This document shows, one piece after another, positions 19,406 to 29,981 of a stretch of 30,000 nt of DNA; within the stretch, counting starts at the first letter, position 1; each line of letters starts with the position of its first letter. The notes under the pieces were generated by a model, which was not told the DNA's origin, did not search any database, and saw nothing but the letters and a program-made list of their open reading frames with translations. The DNA comes from Botryococcus braunii (taxonomy: Eukaryota > Chlorophyta > Trebouxiophyceae). The translations under genes and the position numbers were made by a program. The stretch covers positions 76,913 to 106,912 of the forward strand of contig KV908386.1 in the NCBI GenBank assembly GCA_002005505.1, given 5' to 3'.

Positions 19406-20083
19406 CAATCGGCTTTCCCTGTACAAAGCAGACAGGTCGTCAATAGACGAAGTTACTCCAGCTACAGTCCGTACGACTGTCTGCTGAGTGCCACACACAA
19501 CTGTCGGACAAGACTAGCATCTGGTGATGCCCAGCATCTTTCACAACCAGTTCCGTTACATCATTATCTTGTACACAAGCACCGATCAAGCAATCACTAG
19601 ATAAGGCTCTAGACGGCTACGTTCAAGTACATGCCTATACTCCCTGAAGTCACTGTCCCTTATCTGTTTGAGTGACTACAGGGTACACTAAGCTTGTTCA
19701 CTCTCACAATAGCAACAATGATACAACACACACTGCCGCACCGTACCTGTACAAAGCAGACAGGTCGTCAATAGACGAAGTTACTCCAGCTACAGTCCGT
19801 ACGACTGTCTGCTGAGTGCCACACACAACTGTCGGACAAGACTAGCATCTGGTGATGCCCAGCATCTTTCACAACCAGTTGGTATTCACTCCGGTGGGGC
19901 AGCCTTAAGAGTTCATCCGACAAACGTGTGATCTAGATAGGATTGTACCTTATGTTCGAAAACGTCCAGAATCTGCCGTGTCTCAAGGTACCTTATGTTC
20001 TCAATGGACCCATATCCTAATAGTGCACACATGAAGATCACTTAAAGCACAAGGCATTCAATAATAATGTTCAGAACTCAACA
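19390..20083 (-). repeat. Copia 5' LTR
   Basis: 694 bp, apparently identical to 13073-13766, including its 135-bp duplication (19418-19552 and 19746-19880). It adjoins the primer-binding site on one side and GGTTG (20084-20088) on the other. Confidence 0.95.
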
Positions 20084-20088
20084 GGTTG
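20084..20088. repeat. Target-site duplication (GGTTG) of the copia element, right copy
   Basis: Matches 13068-13072; the LINE coding frame continues at 20089. Confidence 0.92.
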
Positions 20089-21513
20089 TTTAAATCAAGT
20101 GCGGGTGTTCCTCAAGGGTGCCCCATTAGCCCTACACTATTTGGAATCATGTCGGATGGACTCCCCCGATATCTTGCACACCATTGTCCCACGGCTGGCC
20201 TTCAGTTACCTGATGGCACACGTTTAAATATAATACGTATCCAAGTGCTAGGTTTTGCGGACGATTTTGTTCTCGTCGCGCCTACAGTTGAGGACCTACA
20301 GGTGTTGGTGAATGCTACTCAAGAATGGTGTAAGAGTATGGACATGCGCCTAAATGGGACCAAGACGCAATACCTTTCAGTAAATCCAGACCCTCGGACA
20401 CCCTCTACCTCTCTAGAGGTTGCAGGGGTTAGAATTGGTCCGGTACAGGAGGTTAAATACCTTGGATTACAGATTCATGCCAAGAATGGCCTTCAAGCCG
20501 GCATTAAGAACCTCGAGCAGAGGTTCTGGATAGCATGGGAAGACCTTACTAGAGCTTATAGCAATCTCGGTTGCAACATGTCAATGATGCTCATGACAGA
20601 ACTGTACTTAGCTTGCCTACCACCCCTCATCTCCTATGGATGTGAAGTCTGGGCATTCAGATGCTTTCAAGGCAGACAATTGTCTTCGGGAAAACCTAGT
20701 AGTATACCCCTATTGGATGCGCACAAGCGGGTCCTAGCTCAGATTTTGGGGGTGCGTCGGACAATCCCTGAGGAAATAATCAATTGTGAATTAAACATAT
20801 TTTCTTTGTGGTCAACTTGGATCTTACGTATGGCCAGGTTTTGGAACAATATAGCGGCCATGAGACCTGATTCATTACACTACAAGGTCCTCATGCATGA
20901 CATTAGGTTGGCAATAGTAGAAGGCCGAGAAACGTTTTCGGGTACCCTTATGCAACAACTTAAGAAACTAGGATACTATATAGCTGACCATGTGCGGTTT
21001 GATAGAGCCTTGCAGATTGACATTTCACAGGTAAAGGATCTGTTAGACCGTAAAAGTGACATGATATGGGATGACCTGGACATCTCCCCTCGCACTTGTG
21101 CATCCCCAAGAGCCTTATTCTGCAGATACCAAAGGTGGTTCGCACGTCCGCCTCATGTGCCACGGCGTAAGAGTGCGCTCAAACTCCACCTTCCTAATTG
21201 TACATTGCGGACCTTTATGCGATTTAGATTAGGGTGTCATGACCTTCCTATTGATAAAGGTAGACAACAAGGCATCCCTCGAGACCAGAGGATTTGCACG
21301 AGGTGCTCCTTAGAGCTCGTTGGTGATGAACATCATCTGTTGTTCACCTGTCCGGCTGTACAACATGTACGGCAACAATTTATGCATCTCTTTCAACAAA
21401 GGAGTCGATCTGTACAGACGTTTATGTGGCAAGAAGACCTTGAAGGGGTTGCCAAATTTGTGACTAGAGCATTGGAGAGCTACCTCACTCTCCCAGGTGC
21501 TGTGCGACCTTAG
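20089..21513 (+). pseudogene. LINE reverse transcriptase, C-terminal part with zinc knuckle
   Basis: Continues the interrupted RT: motif B AGVPQGCPISPTLF, motif C FADDFVLVAP (catalytic Asp pair near 20259-20264), then the KTQYL and VKYLGLQIH blocks (motifs D/E). A thumb region follows, and a C-terminal zinc-binding cluster CTRC-x-x-x-x-x-x-x-x-HH-x-x-x-x-C typical of LINE ORF2 proteins (about 21296-21352). It ends at TAG 21511-21513. It has no start codon of its own; its apparent first residue lies in the copied target site. Confidence 0.9.
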
Positions 21514-22473
21514 TTGGCTAAGATATGGGTCATTCATTGTACTGCCGTCCTCTTCAGCCCTAGTGGCTGGTCTTTGGATGTAATCTTCCTTGCTCGTCGA
21601 GAAGACCTCCAGTGGATCTCCGCATTTCTTTTAGTCGTCGAGCTACATGTTGGCTTGTTCTCCCTCTTAAATCAATGGTATTCATTGGTTTTCCTTTGGT
21701 ATTGCATGTCGATGCTTGAAGTTGGTTGTTCTTGGTGAGGACGCAGAGGTTGCGACTGCTAGCTCACTTCATTATGGTGGAAGGGTCTTCAAAAGTCGGT
21801 TACTTCCCACATCGCTTAATCGAAAAACCTTGAATTGAGCAGTATTTAACAATCCCGGGCTCCCCCTAGGCTCGGGTGGTTTCCCCAACTCACGAAGAAC
21901 CTTATAAACCACTCCGCAAGGTTCAATAGCCACCAGGTCCCAGGATTCGCATGAAGTGCAGGCCTTGATACCTTTAATCTGAGTCGTGGATGGCATCTCA
22001 TTTCACGGATACAAAGAGTGGAGGGCTTGGCGACAGTGTCAAGAAGTAGGAATCCTTTCCCTCCCCTACAAAGGGAGACCTTGACAGTGCTAGTTGGCAA
22101 CCCTTTGAGATTATTTTGTCATCCATGGCTTTACATTGTTTCATATCGGTAGTAGTTCGGCATGTTTGATCTTGCGGTGTCCACAAACAGTAGGGTGGTA
22201 GCAATCCGGGCAGTCAGCAGAACAATATTGCAGAGCTATGGCGGGTGTTTGATTGTCCAGGACCCTTACAAGGCTTTCAAATAGTGCACGCTTTGCGTGA
22301 AGGGGCAGTGCTGCCAGAGTGCCACATTGTTTGGAGTTCCCACTGACTCTTGCGTCAGGAATGAATTTGTCCTTCACTATTGCACGCTCTGTGAACCCCT
22401 ACACATGGTGAACGGGATTGATGTAGTGCCTTACTTTATGTAACATTCTGCTGAGCGATGGATAGTGTTGCAG
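21514..22473. other. LINE 3' region and upstream part of the TBC gene
   Basis: Must contain the LINE 3' untranslated region, the promoter and first exon of the downstream TBC gene, but none could be delimited. No poly-A tail or simple repeat marks the LINE end. An open frame on the minus strand (21772-21996) looks mildly protein-like but has no known motif. Confidence 0.45.
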
Positions 22474-25400
22474 TTTTCTCAAGGGGCGCAAAGTTCCCGG
22501 GACTGTCCGCCTGACCAGACATGAATCAGAGGCTCAGCAGAGCCATACAGGGTCCGCATCTGTAACTCCACATGTCCCTGTCGATTCTGAACAGCTGCAT
22601 GTCAAGGCATCTACTTCCTACAGCGAATCGGATCAAGGAGAGGTATTCCAGACTGATTCAAATCAACAACCTCAGCAGATCTGTTAGGAATAACCCTATC
22701 CATGCACTTTGGCACGATCAAGTCCAGGCGTAGTGTTTATGACAACACTGGGAGAGCATTCAGGGACGGTTCTTCAGAGATGTCCTGGCCAACCTCAAAA
22801 CTGAGCAATTACCATTGCTTGTAGTCTTTGTCCAGCCATGCATCCACTAGCATTTTGCCTGCATCGTATTTGACACAGTAGAGGACATATCTCAGCAAGA
22901 AATACTGCTGTGGATAATGGGTCCAGGCACTGAAACATAAGAACTCGCTTCTGAGGGAAGCAATATTCACAACCCTTCGAGGACATGAGGGCAGTAATTC
23001 ATCCTGTGTGCTGGATAGGCAAAGGCCAGGCATGAGGAAGAGAGCGCAGCTGAAGCGCTGGCAGCGCTGAAGTTGCGGGCTGGTTCTGGCAGCAGTGCAG
23101 GAGGCCGTACGGCTTCAAACCCTGGTTCTCCAGCCGTATCACCTGCTCCGAGGAGAGGCAATCATTTGGACCTTCGCTCTATGTCTGACTCCCGGCGGGC
23201 TAAGTTTCTAAAGATTCTTGGAGAGCCGGTGAGCCCCTAGCTCAAGTCCATTTCAGAACCTTCAGGGAACTCCAGGCTCCAGGGAACAGCTTAGCTAGGG
23301 GGGGGGGGGGGCGGCTCAGAGGCCTTTGCAGTGGCTTTTTCACCTTCAAAATGTTTCTGCCGACTGCCCCATCTGCTAGGCTTGAAGGCGCGCAGATTTG
23401 CCAGAAAATGCTTACCTTCACTGCATGCACTACGCTGGGATGCGGGCAGGTTGGGATTGTCATATGCTTGGCAGAGTACAGTGGGAGAAGTCCATGTAGG
23501 GGCTCGATGACGGTGGCTTCACTGGGGTTGGATTATGATACGTTGTCATACATGCATAGAGCATTGCAATAGGGAGCTTATCAGCTGGCAGCTGACAGAC
23601 AGTAATGTAGTTTGTATTAAGTCGCCCATGTTAGGATTACTCAATGTGGATATCTCTGCTTGTTCTCAGGTGGTGGACTTGGATGCATTGCGTGAGCTGG
23701 CTTGGAGCGGGGTTCCCTCTGACCTCCGACCTGTGTGCTGGCAGCTCCTGCTTGGCTACATTCCGCCCAACAAAGAGCGACGGTAAGCTTACGGGAATGC
23801 TTGCTTAAAATCTCTAATGCTGCAACTTTCACAGGCTAGCATCTAGTGCAATCACAGACTGGGCCAGACACAAGTTATCAGAGAACAAACTGGTTAGGGA
23901 AAGGGTGCTGAGTGAACATGTGGCACACAGCAGAGGGGGCCATTACATGGTCTCATTAGATGTCGATGTGGGGCTGTGTGCATTACCCACCACTTTGGGG
24001 ATGTGTCTTGATAGCGGGGTTATTTCAATTGCTAGGTTCGATGGGAGGGGTGAACATCTCGGAGAAGCACTCCTCAGCGTTGTGCCCCTCAATATTGTGG
24101 CTCGCCTTTGTATTGTCTCTGGACTAAACCTGCTTCAGCTTGTGCAGGCATGCCGGCCTTTGCGCATCATGGCCATCTGTCATTTAGCCTCAATCTCGGC
24201 TAGAAATCTTCGTTTGGGTTGTTGTCTACTTGACATGCTGATATTGGGTGCGCAGGGAGGCCATTATAGCGAGGAAAAGGAGTGAGTACAGGGACATGGT
24301 CCCAGAATACTATGAGAGTGCGGCTAGGGAGCGGAGCGCTGATGAAGTAGGTGCCCTTCGACAAGTGGCAGTTGACGTTCCACGCACAGCCCCCGGCGTC
24401 CCATTCTTCCACATGCCCCAGATCCAAAAGTCCCTGGAGCGTATTCTCTTCCTCTGGGGTATCAGGTGCATCCCACAGTCATTTTCTATCACAAGAAAGG
24501 AGTGGTTCGTGACCAAAAGGATTTGAAATGTTGTCGTGTCTTGCTCATTGTGCTTGATGTTATGGCTGGACAGGGGATGCGGGAAGGTAGTGTAAATCGG
24601 CTTTTGTCGTGGTTACCCAGTGTATGCTTCCTGTTGCTTGCACGTGCCTTCTCATCCTTTTAGCCACTGTGAGGAAACTGGATGGTAGAGGTTCCTCTCT
24701 GTGTGACAAGATGTTCTACTTGCAGGCATCCTGCGAGCGGGTACGTGCAAGGTATCAATGATCTGGTTACCCCCTTCCTGGCGGTGTTCCTTTCAGAGCA
24801 CAGCGATGCGTCGCTGGAAGGGGGGACCCTCCCCATCGACCTGCCTGAGGGGCTTCTTCTAGGTGCCGAGGTGCGTCCCCCTTGGCTACTACATATCGTA
24901 TTCCGGGCAAGGGGGGGGGGGGGTTTCGGGGGAGCGTGGGGATAAGGAGAGAGCATGGGGAAGGGACACAATTCGACAAGCCGTTGGCGGTCTTGATTAC
25001 TGTGTGGGGTCTTGATGTCTGTTCCTCTGTGTGTGAAATGCTTCACATACCTGTCTTGGCATGGCTGTGGCTCATGTGGAAATGTGGCTTGTAATTGCAT
25101 GGTGTGTGAGCAGCCCTTGTGTCGACCTCGACTCCCTGAAGGCTAATCATGCGCGTTCATGTTGTCCTGGACGAGCTGTCAAGTGGCGAATTCCCATTTT
25201 CTGGGGGCCGGTAATGACCAAGTTTGAGGCTGTTACCGGGTGTTTGGAAAATGTTAGTCCTTACCACGGCATGGGGCTTGTTCAGGCGGACAGCTACTGG
25301 TGCCTGTGTAAGCTTTTGGACGGCATCCAGGACCACTACACATATGCACAGCCAGGAATCCAGCGGGCCGTTTTCCGCCTCAAGGAACTGGTCAGGTGGC

Positions 25401-25496
25401 TTTCCATCCGACCCCCTTGATCGTTGCTGTTACATGCTCATGTGTCTTGTGTAAGGTGTTCTTGCTTGCTCCCTCGGACATATTTGGGGGGGGGGG

Positions 25497-25579
<83 letters not shown>

Positions 25580-26418
25580 GGGGGGGGGGAGGGCAAGGGT
25601 TTCTTTCTTTAATTGCCCTGAAAGCAGCAACTGCCTCTTTGAAAGCCCAGCAGGACTTTTCAGTGAGGGTGAGGAGATACAGTGGTCGGTCATTGTGCAT
25701 CCCTTCCCCATCCCCGTCTTATTGTGATGCTTCGGGCGGAATGCAGGAGGATAGATGAAATAGTGGCCCAGCATTTGGAGGATCAGGGGGTAGAATTTCT
25801 TCAATTTACATTCAGGTGAGGTGCTGGTAGCCCTATACCTCCGTATCGGCACAAAAACCCTTAACACTTTATTTCTGCTGCAACCGCTTGGCATGTGACA
25901 GGCCAAATTGTCCCATTTAGTCTGCACTGAGAAGGTTGCGAAGGTACTCTGCGGAATGGAAATAATGCATGCTCCTCCCATGGTCGATCTTTTATTGTGG
26001 GTGTGCCAAAATGCACAGTGCAGCTCTTGATGATCATTGCCAAGCCAGGATGATAGTATGCTTTGGAATTTGCATGCTGGCTTTGCTTTGTCTCCTTACA
26101 TAGCCAAGTGAAATCTTGGGGATGCAGGTGGGTGAATTGCTTGCTCATAAGGGAGGTCCCCTTCCCCGCAGCTCTACGCTTATGGGACACCTACTTGGCA
26201 GAAGGCGCACGCATGAAAGACTTCTTGATTTATGTGGCGGCAGCCTTTTTGCTGTCTTGGTCATCAGAAATTCGGCGTCTTGACTTTCAGGTAGCTTGGG
26301 CTTTGAATGGCCTGAGACCTGGCCATCTAGATACCACATGATTGATCACTTGAATTCCATTCATCATGTGCCGCCTGCCACATGTGGATGCTACTTGTGT
26401 TGTGTTGCGGGGAGCGGA

Positions 26419-26511
<93 letters not shown>

Positions 26512-27218
26512 TGTGCGCGCGCGGGCGTGTGCCCAAGGGGGGGGGGTCTATTTTGTGTTAACGGTATTATCAGGCATTATTCCCCCTTTCATGTCCCAGA
26601 ACAGTCATTTAGCATGAATTGGAAGACAAGGGTTCTATTATACTTTGCTTTGAGACCGACGAATTTTGGAAAGGCAGCAGTGTGCGACAATTGCATGTGA
26701 ATAACACCAGCTGTTAATCTTCCAGCATGAAAAGGGCTAGCTCAGTCCAGTAGCCGTGTTTACAAAGTTCTTCTTCTATGGTTGTGGCCTGGATTACAAT
26801 CTGGGTAATTAGAATCTGCATGCACACATGTCATTCGTGGTTGTTAGAGTGCATAGGTAGCTTTCAGTTGTTATTTTCCACTTCTTGCGGCCCTGCCTAT
26901 GCGGTCCAGTGGTGTGTGTTTGCCGCATCGAGATGTGCCACGTTTGTCTCCGTCACATTTTGTCAATTCTGCTTTCTGTGCCTGTGGTACCTTCGTCCTC
27001 TCTCTGTTGATATTATCGAGCACATGCCCTTGTTGTTCATATTTGAGTTGATCTACATAAAAATGATTTGCGTATTATGGGGTGGCCAGGAGCTAGTGCT
27101 TTTCTTGCAGAAATTGCCAACACATGATTGGAGCGAGAAAGAAGTGGAAATGGTTCTCTCCCGTGCCTATATGTGGCGTGCCTCGTTTGGCAATGCGCAG
27201 TCACACCTGTCGCAGTGA
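22474..27218 (+). CDS. TBC1D22-type Rab GTPase-activating protein, multi-exon (first exon not found)
   Basis: Nine exons with GT-AG borders and compatible phases: 22474-22642, 23019-23228, 23670-23782, 24256-24465, 24726-24870, 25286-25395, 25747-25815, 26128-26290, 27090-27218 (stop TGA); about 438 codons. The first listed exon starts within a codon, so an upstream exon with the initiator is missing. N-terminus: FLKGRKVPGTVRL resembles the conserved TBC1D22 N-terminal F-x-K...PGS/T motif, followed by a Ser/Ala-rich linker. TBC domain: LRELAWSGVPSDLRPVCW, the Arg-finger motif VAVDVPRT (Arg codon 24383-24385), the Gln-finger motif GYVQGIND (Gln codon 24748-24750), LLDGIQDHYTYAQPGIQ, LRLWDTY and a final AYMWRASF. 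TBC proteins accelerate GTP hydrolysis on Rab proteins with this Arg/Gln pair. The family is linked to Golgi/ACBD3 functions in animals; the role in this organism is inferred only. The two N-terminal exons are less certain than the seven TBC exons. Confidence 0.88.
23298..23311. repeat. G14 homopolymer in intron
   Basis: Intronic run of 14 G between the exons ending at 23228 and starting at 23670. Confidence 0.8.
24911..24923. repeat. G13 homopolymer in intron
   Basis: Run of 13 G about 40 bases after the donor at 24870, in the intron before the exon at 25286. Confidence 0.8.
25486..25589. repeat. Polypurine tract: G14, (GA)n, G12 in intron
   Basis: An uninterrupted 104-base purine run: G14 (25486-25499), about 39 GA units (25499-25576) and G12 (25578-25589). 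It lies inside the intron between exons 25286-25395 and 25747-25815 and produces artificial Glu-Arg frames. Such a tract can form triplex (H-DNA) or G-quadruplex structures. Confidence 0.95.
26423..26546. repeat. (GT)43 microsatellite with GC-alternating end and G10
   Basis: About 86 bases of GT (26423-26508), then GTGTGCGCGCGCG, then G10 at 26537-26546. It sits in the intron before the last exon of the TBC gene. The alternating purine-pyrimidine character favours Z-DNA. Confidence 0.95.
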
Positions 27219-29160
27219 ATCAAAACCGCGAAATCGAGGGATGAAGCACACGCTGTGAGGCGTCTCATCCTTTGTGGAGCTTTTCGTCCATATTTCTTCA
27301 AATTGCCACAGCATCTGCAGGACATGCTGTTGTAGCAACCAACAGGGTAGCGGCCTCAATTCCAAATGTCTCCAAACCGATGGCTTTTTGACAGGGGGTT
27401 GTGAGAAGCCTGCCCTGCCATCTCGTGACTCAGTCTGGCCAGGCAGTTAACAATTTTGCAGCCTGTATGGCCGGAGGGACGCAGTTGTAGTGGTAGCACG
27501 CCTTAAGTGGGAAGTTCCAAATCCAACACCTCTGCTTGTAGAGCTTGGGTTCTCAGAGCCACAAGGAGCAGATACGTCCGTCCTGTTGAGCAAAGGGATA
27601 CATTGTTCCTGTTGAGCAACGGATATAAGTTTGTCCGATTTTCTAGAATTATTTATGGCCCCATGTGATTGCAAGAACAGACCGGCAGTTGAGGCTACAG
27701 AGGAGTTGCTAGTCGCCGTGATCTCATACAACATCTGAAGTCCCGTAGGCCTTGTTTGTGGTAGCTCGAGGTTAACCCAAGTTGAACAAGCTCGCCCCGG
27801 CATGTTTTAAGCCAGAAGACGAACAGTACCCCCGAGCATGTGTATACATATACATATATGGGGATGTACACATATATGGGGGTTTTGATGCCTTCCTTGG
27901 ACAGCAATCAGTGCGGCAAGCATGATGCTTATATGGGCAGCAGAGGATTTGTGCTCCTAGTTGCTGTTGGTTACCGTTGCTGTTGGAAATTCCTGAGATT
28001 GTCTGAAGGTGAGCAAGTGCACGTGTACGAGCAAGGTGAGCTTCATCACACGCAGGCTCTCGGTTGAGTGGGAGGTCATGCATGACAGACGCGACAATGT
28101 GCACCTGCGTCTGCACGCTCAACATGGTGCAGGAGTGTTTGGTTAGTCTATTGGCCTGCTTAACACATTCCATAGCACATCGTCTCCGTAACCACTGGTG
28201 GGCCAGTTTACACCTTGGCTCTTAAACTGCAGGAACCCGTTCCACATAATCAGTAAAGTACTGGAGGGTGTTGCATAGACTACCCCTGGTCACAACAGTG
28301 TACCCTTCCCCCTTATCACCAACACAAGCACGCCATAACGGTACACAGACACTTTTCAATGGGACTGCATGCCTGGACAACAACTCTAACATGCAACGCA
28401 ACCTCACCCCCCCCCCCCCCCAAAAAAAAAAAAAAAAAAAAAAAAAAAACACACAACAGACATGGACACACAGGGAGGAATCTACTGACTTGCGAGTATG
28501 CACAAGGCACTGAGGCAGCGTTGCGAGGCTGACAAATCTCGTCACTCAGCAGTACCATCCCCTCTGCAAAAGCCATAAACATTTCCAACCCAGAGACTTG
28601 CATTGCGTCACACGTATAAAACATAATGCGGTACCAGAGTTTTCCAGCAGCCGGGAGTGACTACCAAACTGCCAAACTCTAAGCACAAGTCATGAGATGG
28701 TCAAGCAGGATATTTGGGGATGAAACGTCGTCCCTTCCTTTTGCGAAGAAACTAAAATGTATATCAAACACGGGGAACCTTTGCCGAAAGTGTCATGTCA
28801 ATCAGGGACACACATTCGTCAGCCTGCAAGTGCAGTGCCACCTGATCAGGGCTCTGACAGGCTGAAAGTGGCAAATCAAGGCTCAGTTGTGTGTCTGGAA
28901 CACGTCATGCTACCAAGCATTAAGTGAGGCCGGTTGTTGGTCGAACACGAAGCATCAACCAGCTAGGGATGGCAGGTGTGCCCGAGCTGGTTGACCCACC
29001 TCCTTGGGCAATGACTTCACGTTGCACTAGCCCAGATCCGAGCTCCAAGTCGAGGGGTCTCTTATATTCATTGTTAAAATAATGACAAGAATCACACATA
29101 GTACTCCTTTGTCCCCACAAATTTTTCCAAAATCGCCCTCTCCGTTACCTTGTGCCGGCT
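27219..29160. other. Downstream non-coding region
   Basis: Follows the TBC stop codon; includes its 3' UTR of unknown length. No coding exon with a recognisable domain. A partly repeated ACATATATGGGG motif lies near 27850-27883, and a C15-A28 homopolymer pair at 28407-28449. I see no tRNA. Confidence 0.5.
28407..28449. repeat. C15 followed by A28
   Basis: Two adjoining long homopolymers, followed by CACACAACAGAC. The A tract might be a retrotransposed tail, but no retrocopy could be recognised upstream. Confidence 0.85.
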
Positions 29161-29251
29161 TTAATTCTCGGTTTGCAAATTCAGTGCAATGGCCTGAACG
29201 CCAGGTGGGTAAGCGACAGCCGCCAAAGAAGCAGGGAAGCTGCTGTTAGGC

Positions 29252-29616
29252 CTAGTGGGAATTTTGGAATCCAGCAGAGGGGCCCAGGGTCTTCTGATAG
29301 GCACCATCCCCAACTGACGTCCGTAGCAGATCCCCCACCAAATCTGGGGAACCAGGGAACCCCAAGGGTCCCTCCCGTACTGGTGATGACGGCAAGGACC
29401 CACTGCCGGGTCCTTGATACATGGAAGGGGCCATGGGTCCCCCAGGAGACCTGGGACCACCGAGGCTGACTGGATTGGTTTGGGCCCCTCCCAGGGTACT
29501 GATGCCAGAAGTGCTGCCTGAGACTCTGGTTACTGCGGCCCCTCCAGCACGGGCCATGAGGGAGGTCTCCAGGTTCTCCAGTCGGCTCCTCAGCCAGTCC
29601 ACCTCTTCGAGGGCGC
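29252..29616 (-). CDS. Possible exon of an unidentified minus-strand gene with a coiled coil
   Basis: The frame reads EEVDWLRSRLENLETSLMAR, a heptad-like amphipathic stretch, then a Gly/Pro/Ser-rich segment (SGISTLGGAQTNPVSLGGP). A plausible 3' splice site (minus-strand GTGCACAG) sits just upstream, at about 29617-29619. The frame ends at 29252. A second frame (29161 to about 29280) also reads plausibly and could be the continuation after a short intron or a frame change. No family recognised. Codon bias alone supports it, so it may be fortuitous. Confidence 0.35.
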
Positions 29617-29819
29617 CTGTGCACGGCCAGCAGCTTATAAGATGAAGGCCGTAACCCAGGGTGAAAATGAAGTTCTGGTTGGAAACAGTATCCACATGTA
29701 CGGGTAGATAGAAGGAGGAGACAAAGGGTCCTGCCTTGACTTTGGCAACCCTGTAATCTAGCTGCTGCCCCTACCCTGATTTCTGGCATATCCCCTCTTC
29801 TCAGACACCAAGAGGGGGT

Positions 29820-29830
29820 GGGGGGGGGGG
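29820..29830. repeat. G11 homopolymer
   Basis: Another long G run, shortly after an AGAGGGGGT stretch, in non-coding sequence. Confidence 0.75.
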
Positions 29831-29981
29831 TTTCCATATGATATAGTTAGGATGCTACAACAGACAAAGAAGTGGGGAATCACGGATGGGCCCAACAGGT
29901 GGGTTATCTACCCGCCGATAGTTTCCCTTGTTTTTTCCATTCCCCCTTGGCTGAATGCCCCTTCCCCCTTCCCTACCAGAG

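Larger units (their letters stand above)
13073..20083 (-). mobile_element. Ty1/copia LTR retrotransposon inserted in the LINE
   Basis: 7,011-bp minus-strand element with 694-bp LTRs (13073-13766 and 19390-20083) that look identical, and a 5-bp target duplication GGTTG. The 5' LTR abuts a primer-binding site matching the anticodon region of initiator tRNA-Met, and a polypurine tract abuts the 3' LTR. Gene order gag, protease, integrase, reverse transcriptase, RNase H is the Ty1/copia order. All catalytic motifs are present. The one visible lesion is a single-frame shift near a run of six C on the coding strand (16333-16338). Insertion is opposite to the LINE's orientation. Identical LTRs indicate recent transposition. 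Confidence 0.96.
12056..21513 (+). mobile_element. 5'-truncated LINE (non-LTR retrotransposon) split by a nested copia element
   Basis: The RT-encoding frame is open from 12056 (after an in-frame TAA at 12053) to 13072. It then resumes in the same frame at 20089, immediately after the copia element's duplicated target, and ends at 21513. The two halves together give about 813 codons with no stop. No apurinic endonuclease domain is visible upstream, so the element is 5'-truncated, as is usual for LINEs. A poly-A tail or 3' border was not identified. The intact frame on both sides suggests the LINE was young when interrupted. Confidence 0.88.

Noticed and set aside
21772..21996. Minus-strand frame with a mildly protein-like sequence
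   Set aside because: No domain, no clear splice sites, and it falls in the LINE-to-TBC intergenic zone; not enough support for a gene.
23905..24285. 126-codon plus-strand open frame
   Set aside because: Lies in the intron between exons 23670-23782 and 24256-24465; only its last bases overlap an exon, in another frame.
24660..25100. 146-codon minus-strand open frame with Pro-rich sequence
   Set aside because: Antisense to a well-supported TBC exon (24726-24870) and generated partly by the G13 run.
25396..25758. Open frames encoding Glu-Arg or Ser-Leu repeats
   Set aside because: They are translations of the intronic GA microsatellite and sit between well-supported exons of the TBC gene.
26327..26617. 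Open frames encoding Cys-Val or Thr-His repeats
   Set aside because: They are produced by the intronic GT microsatellite.
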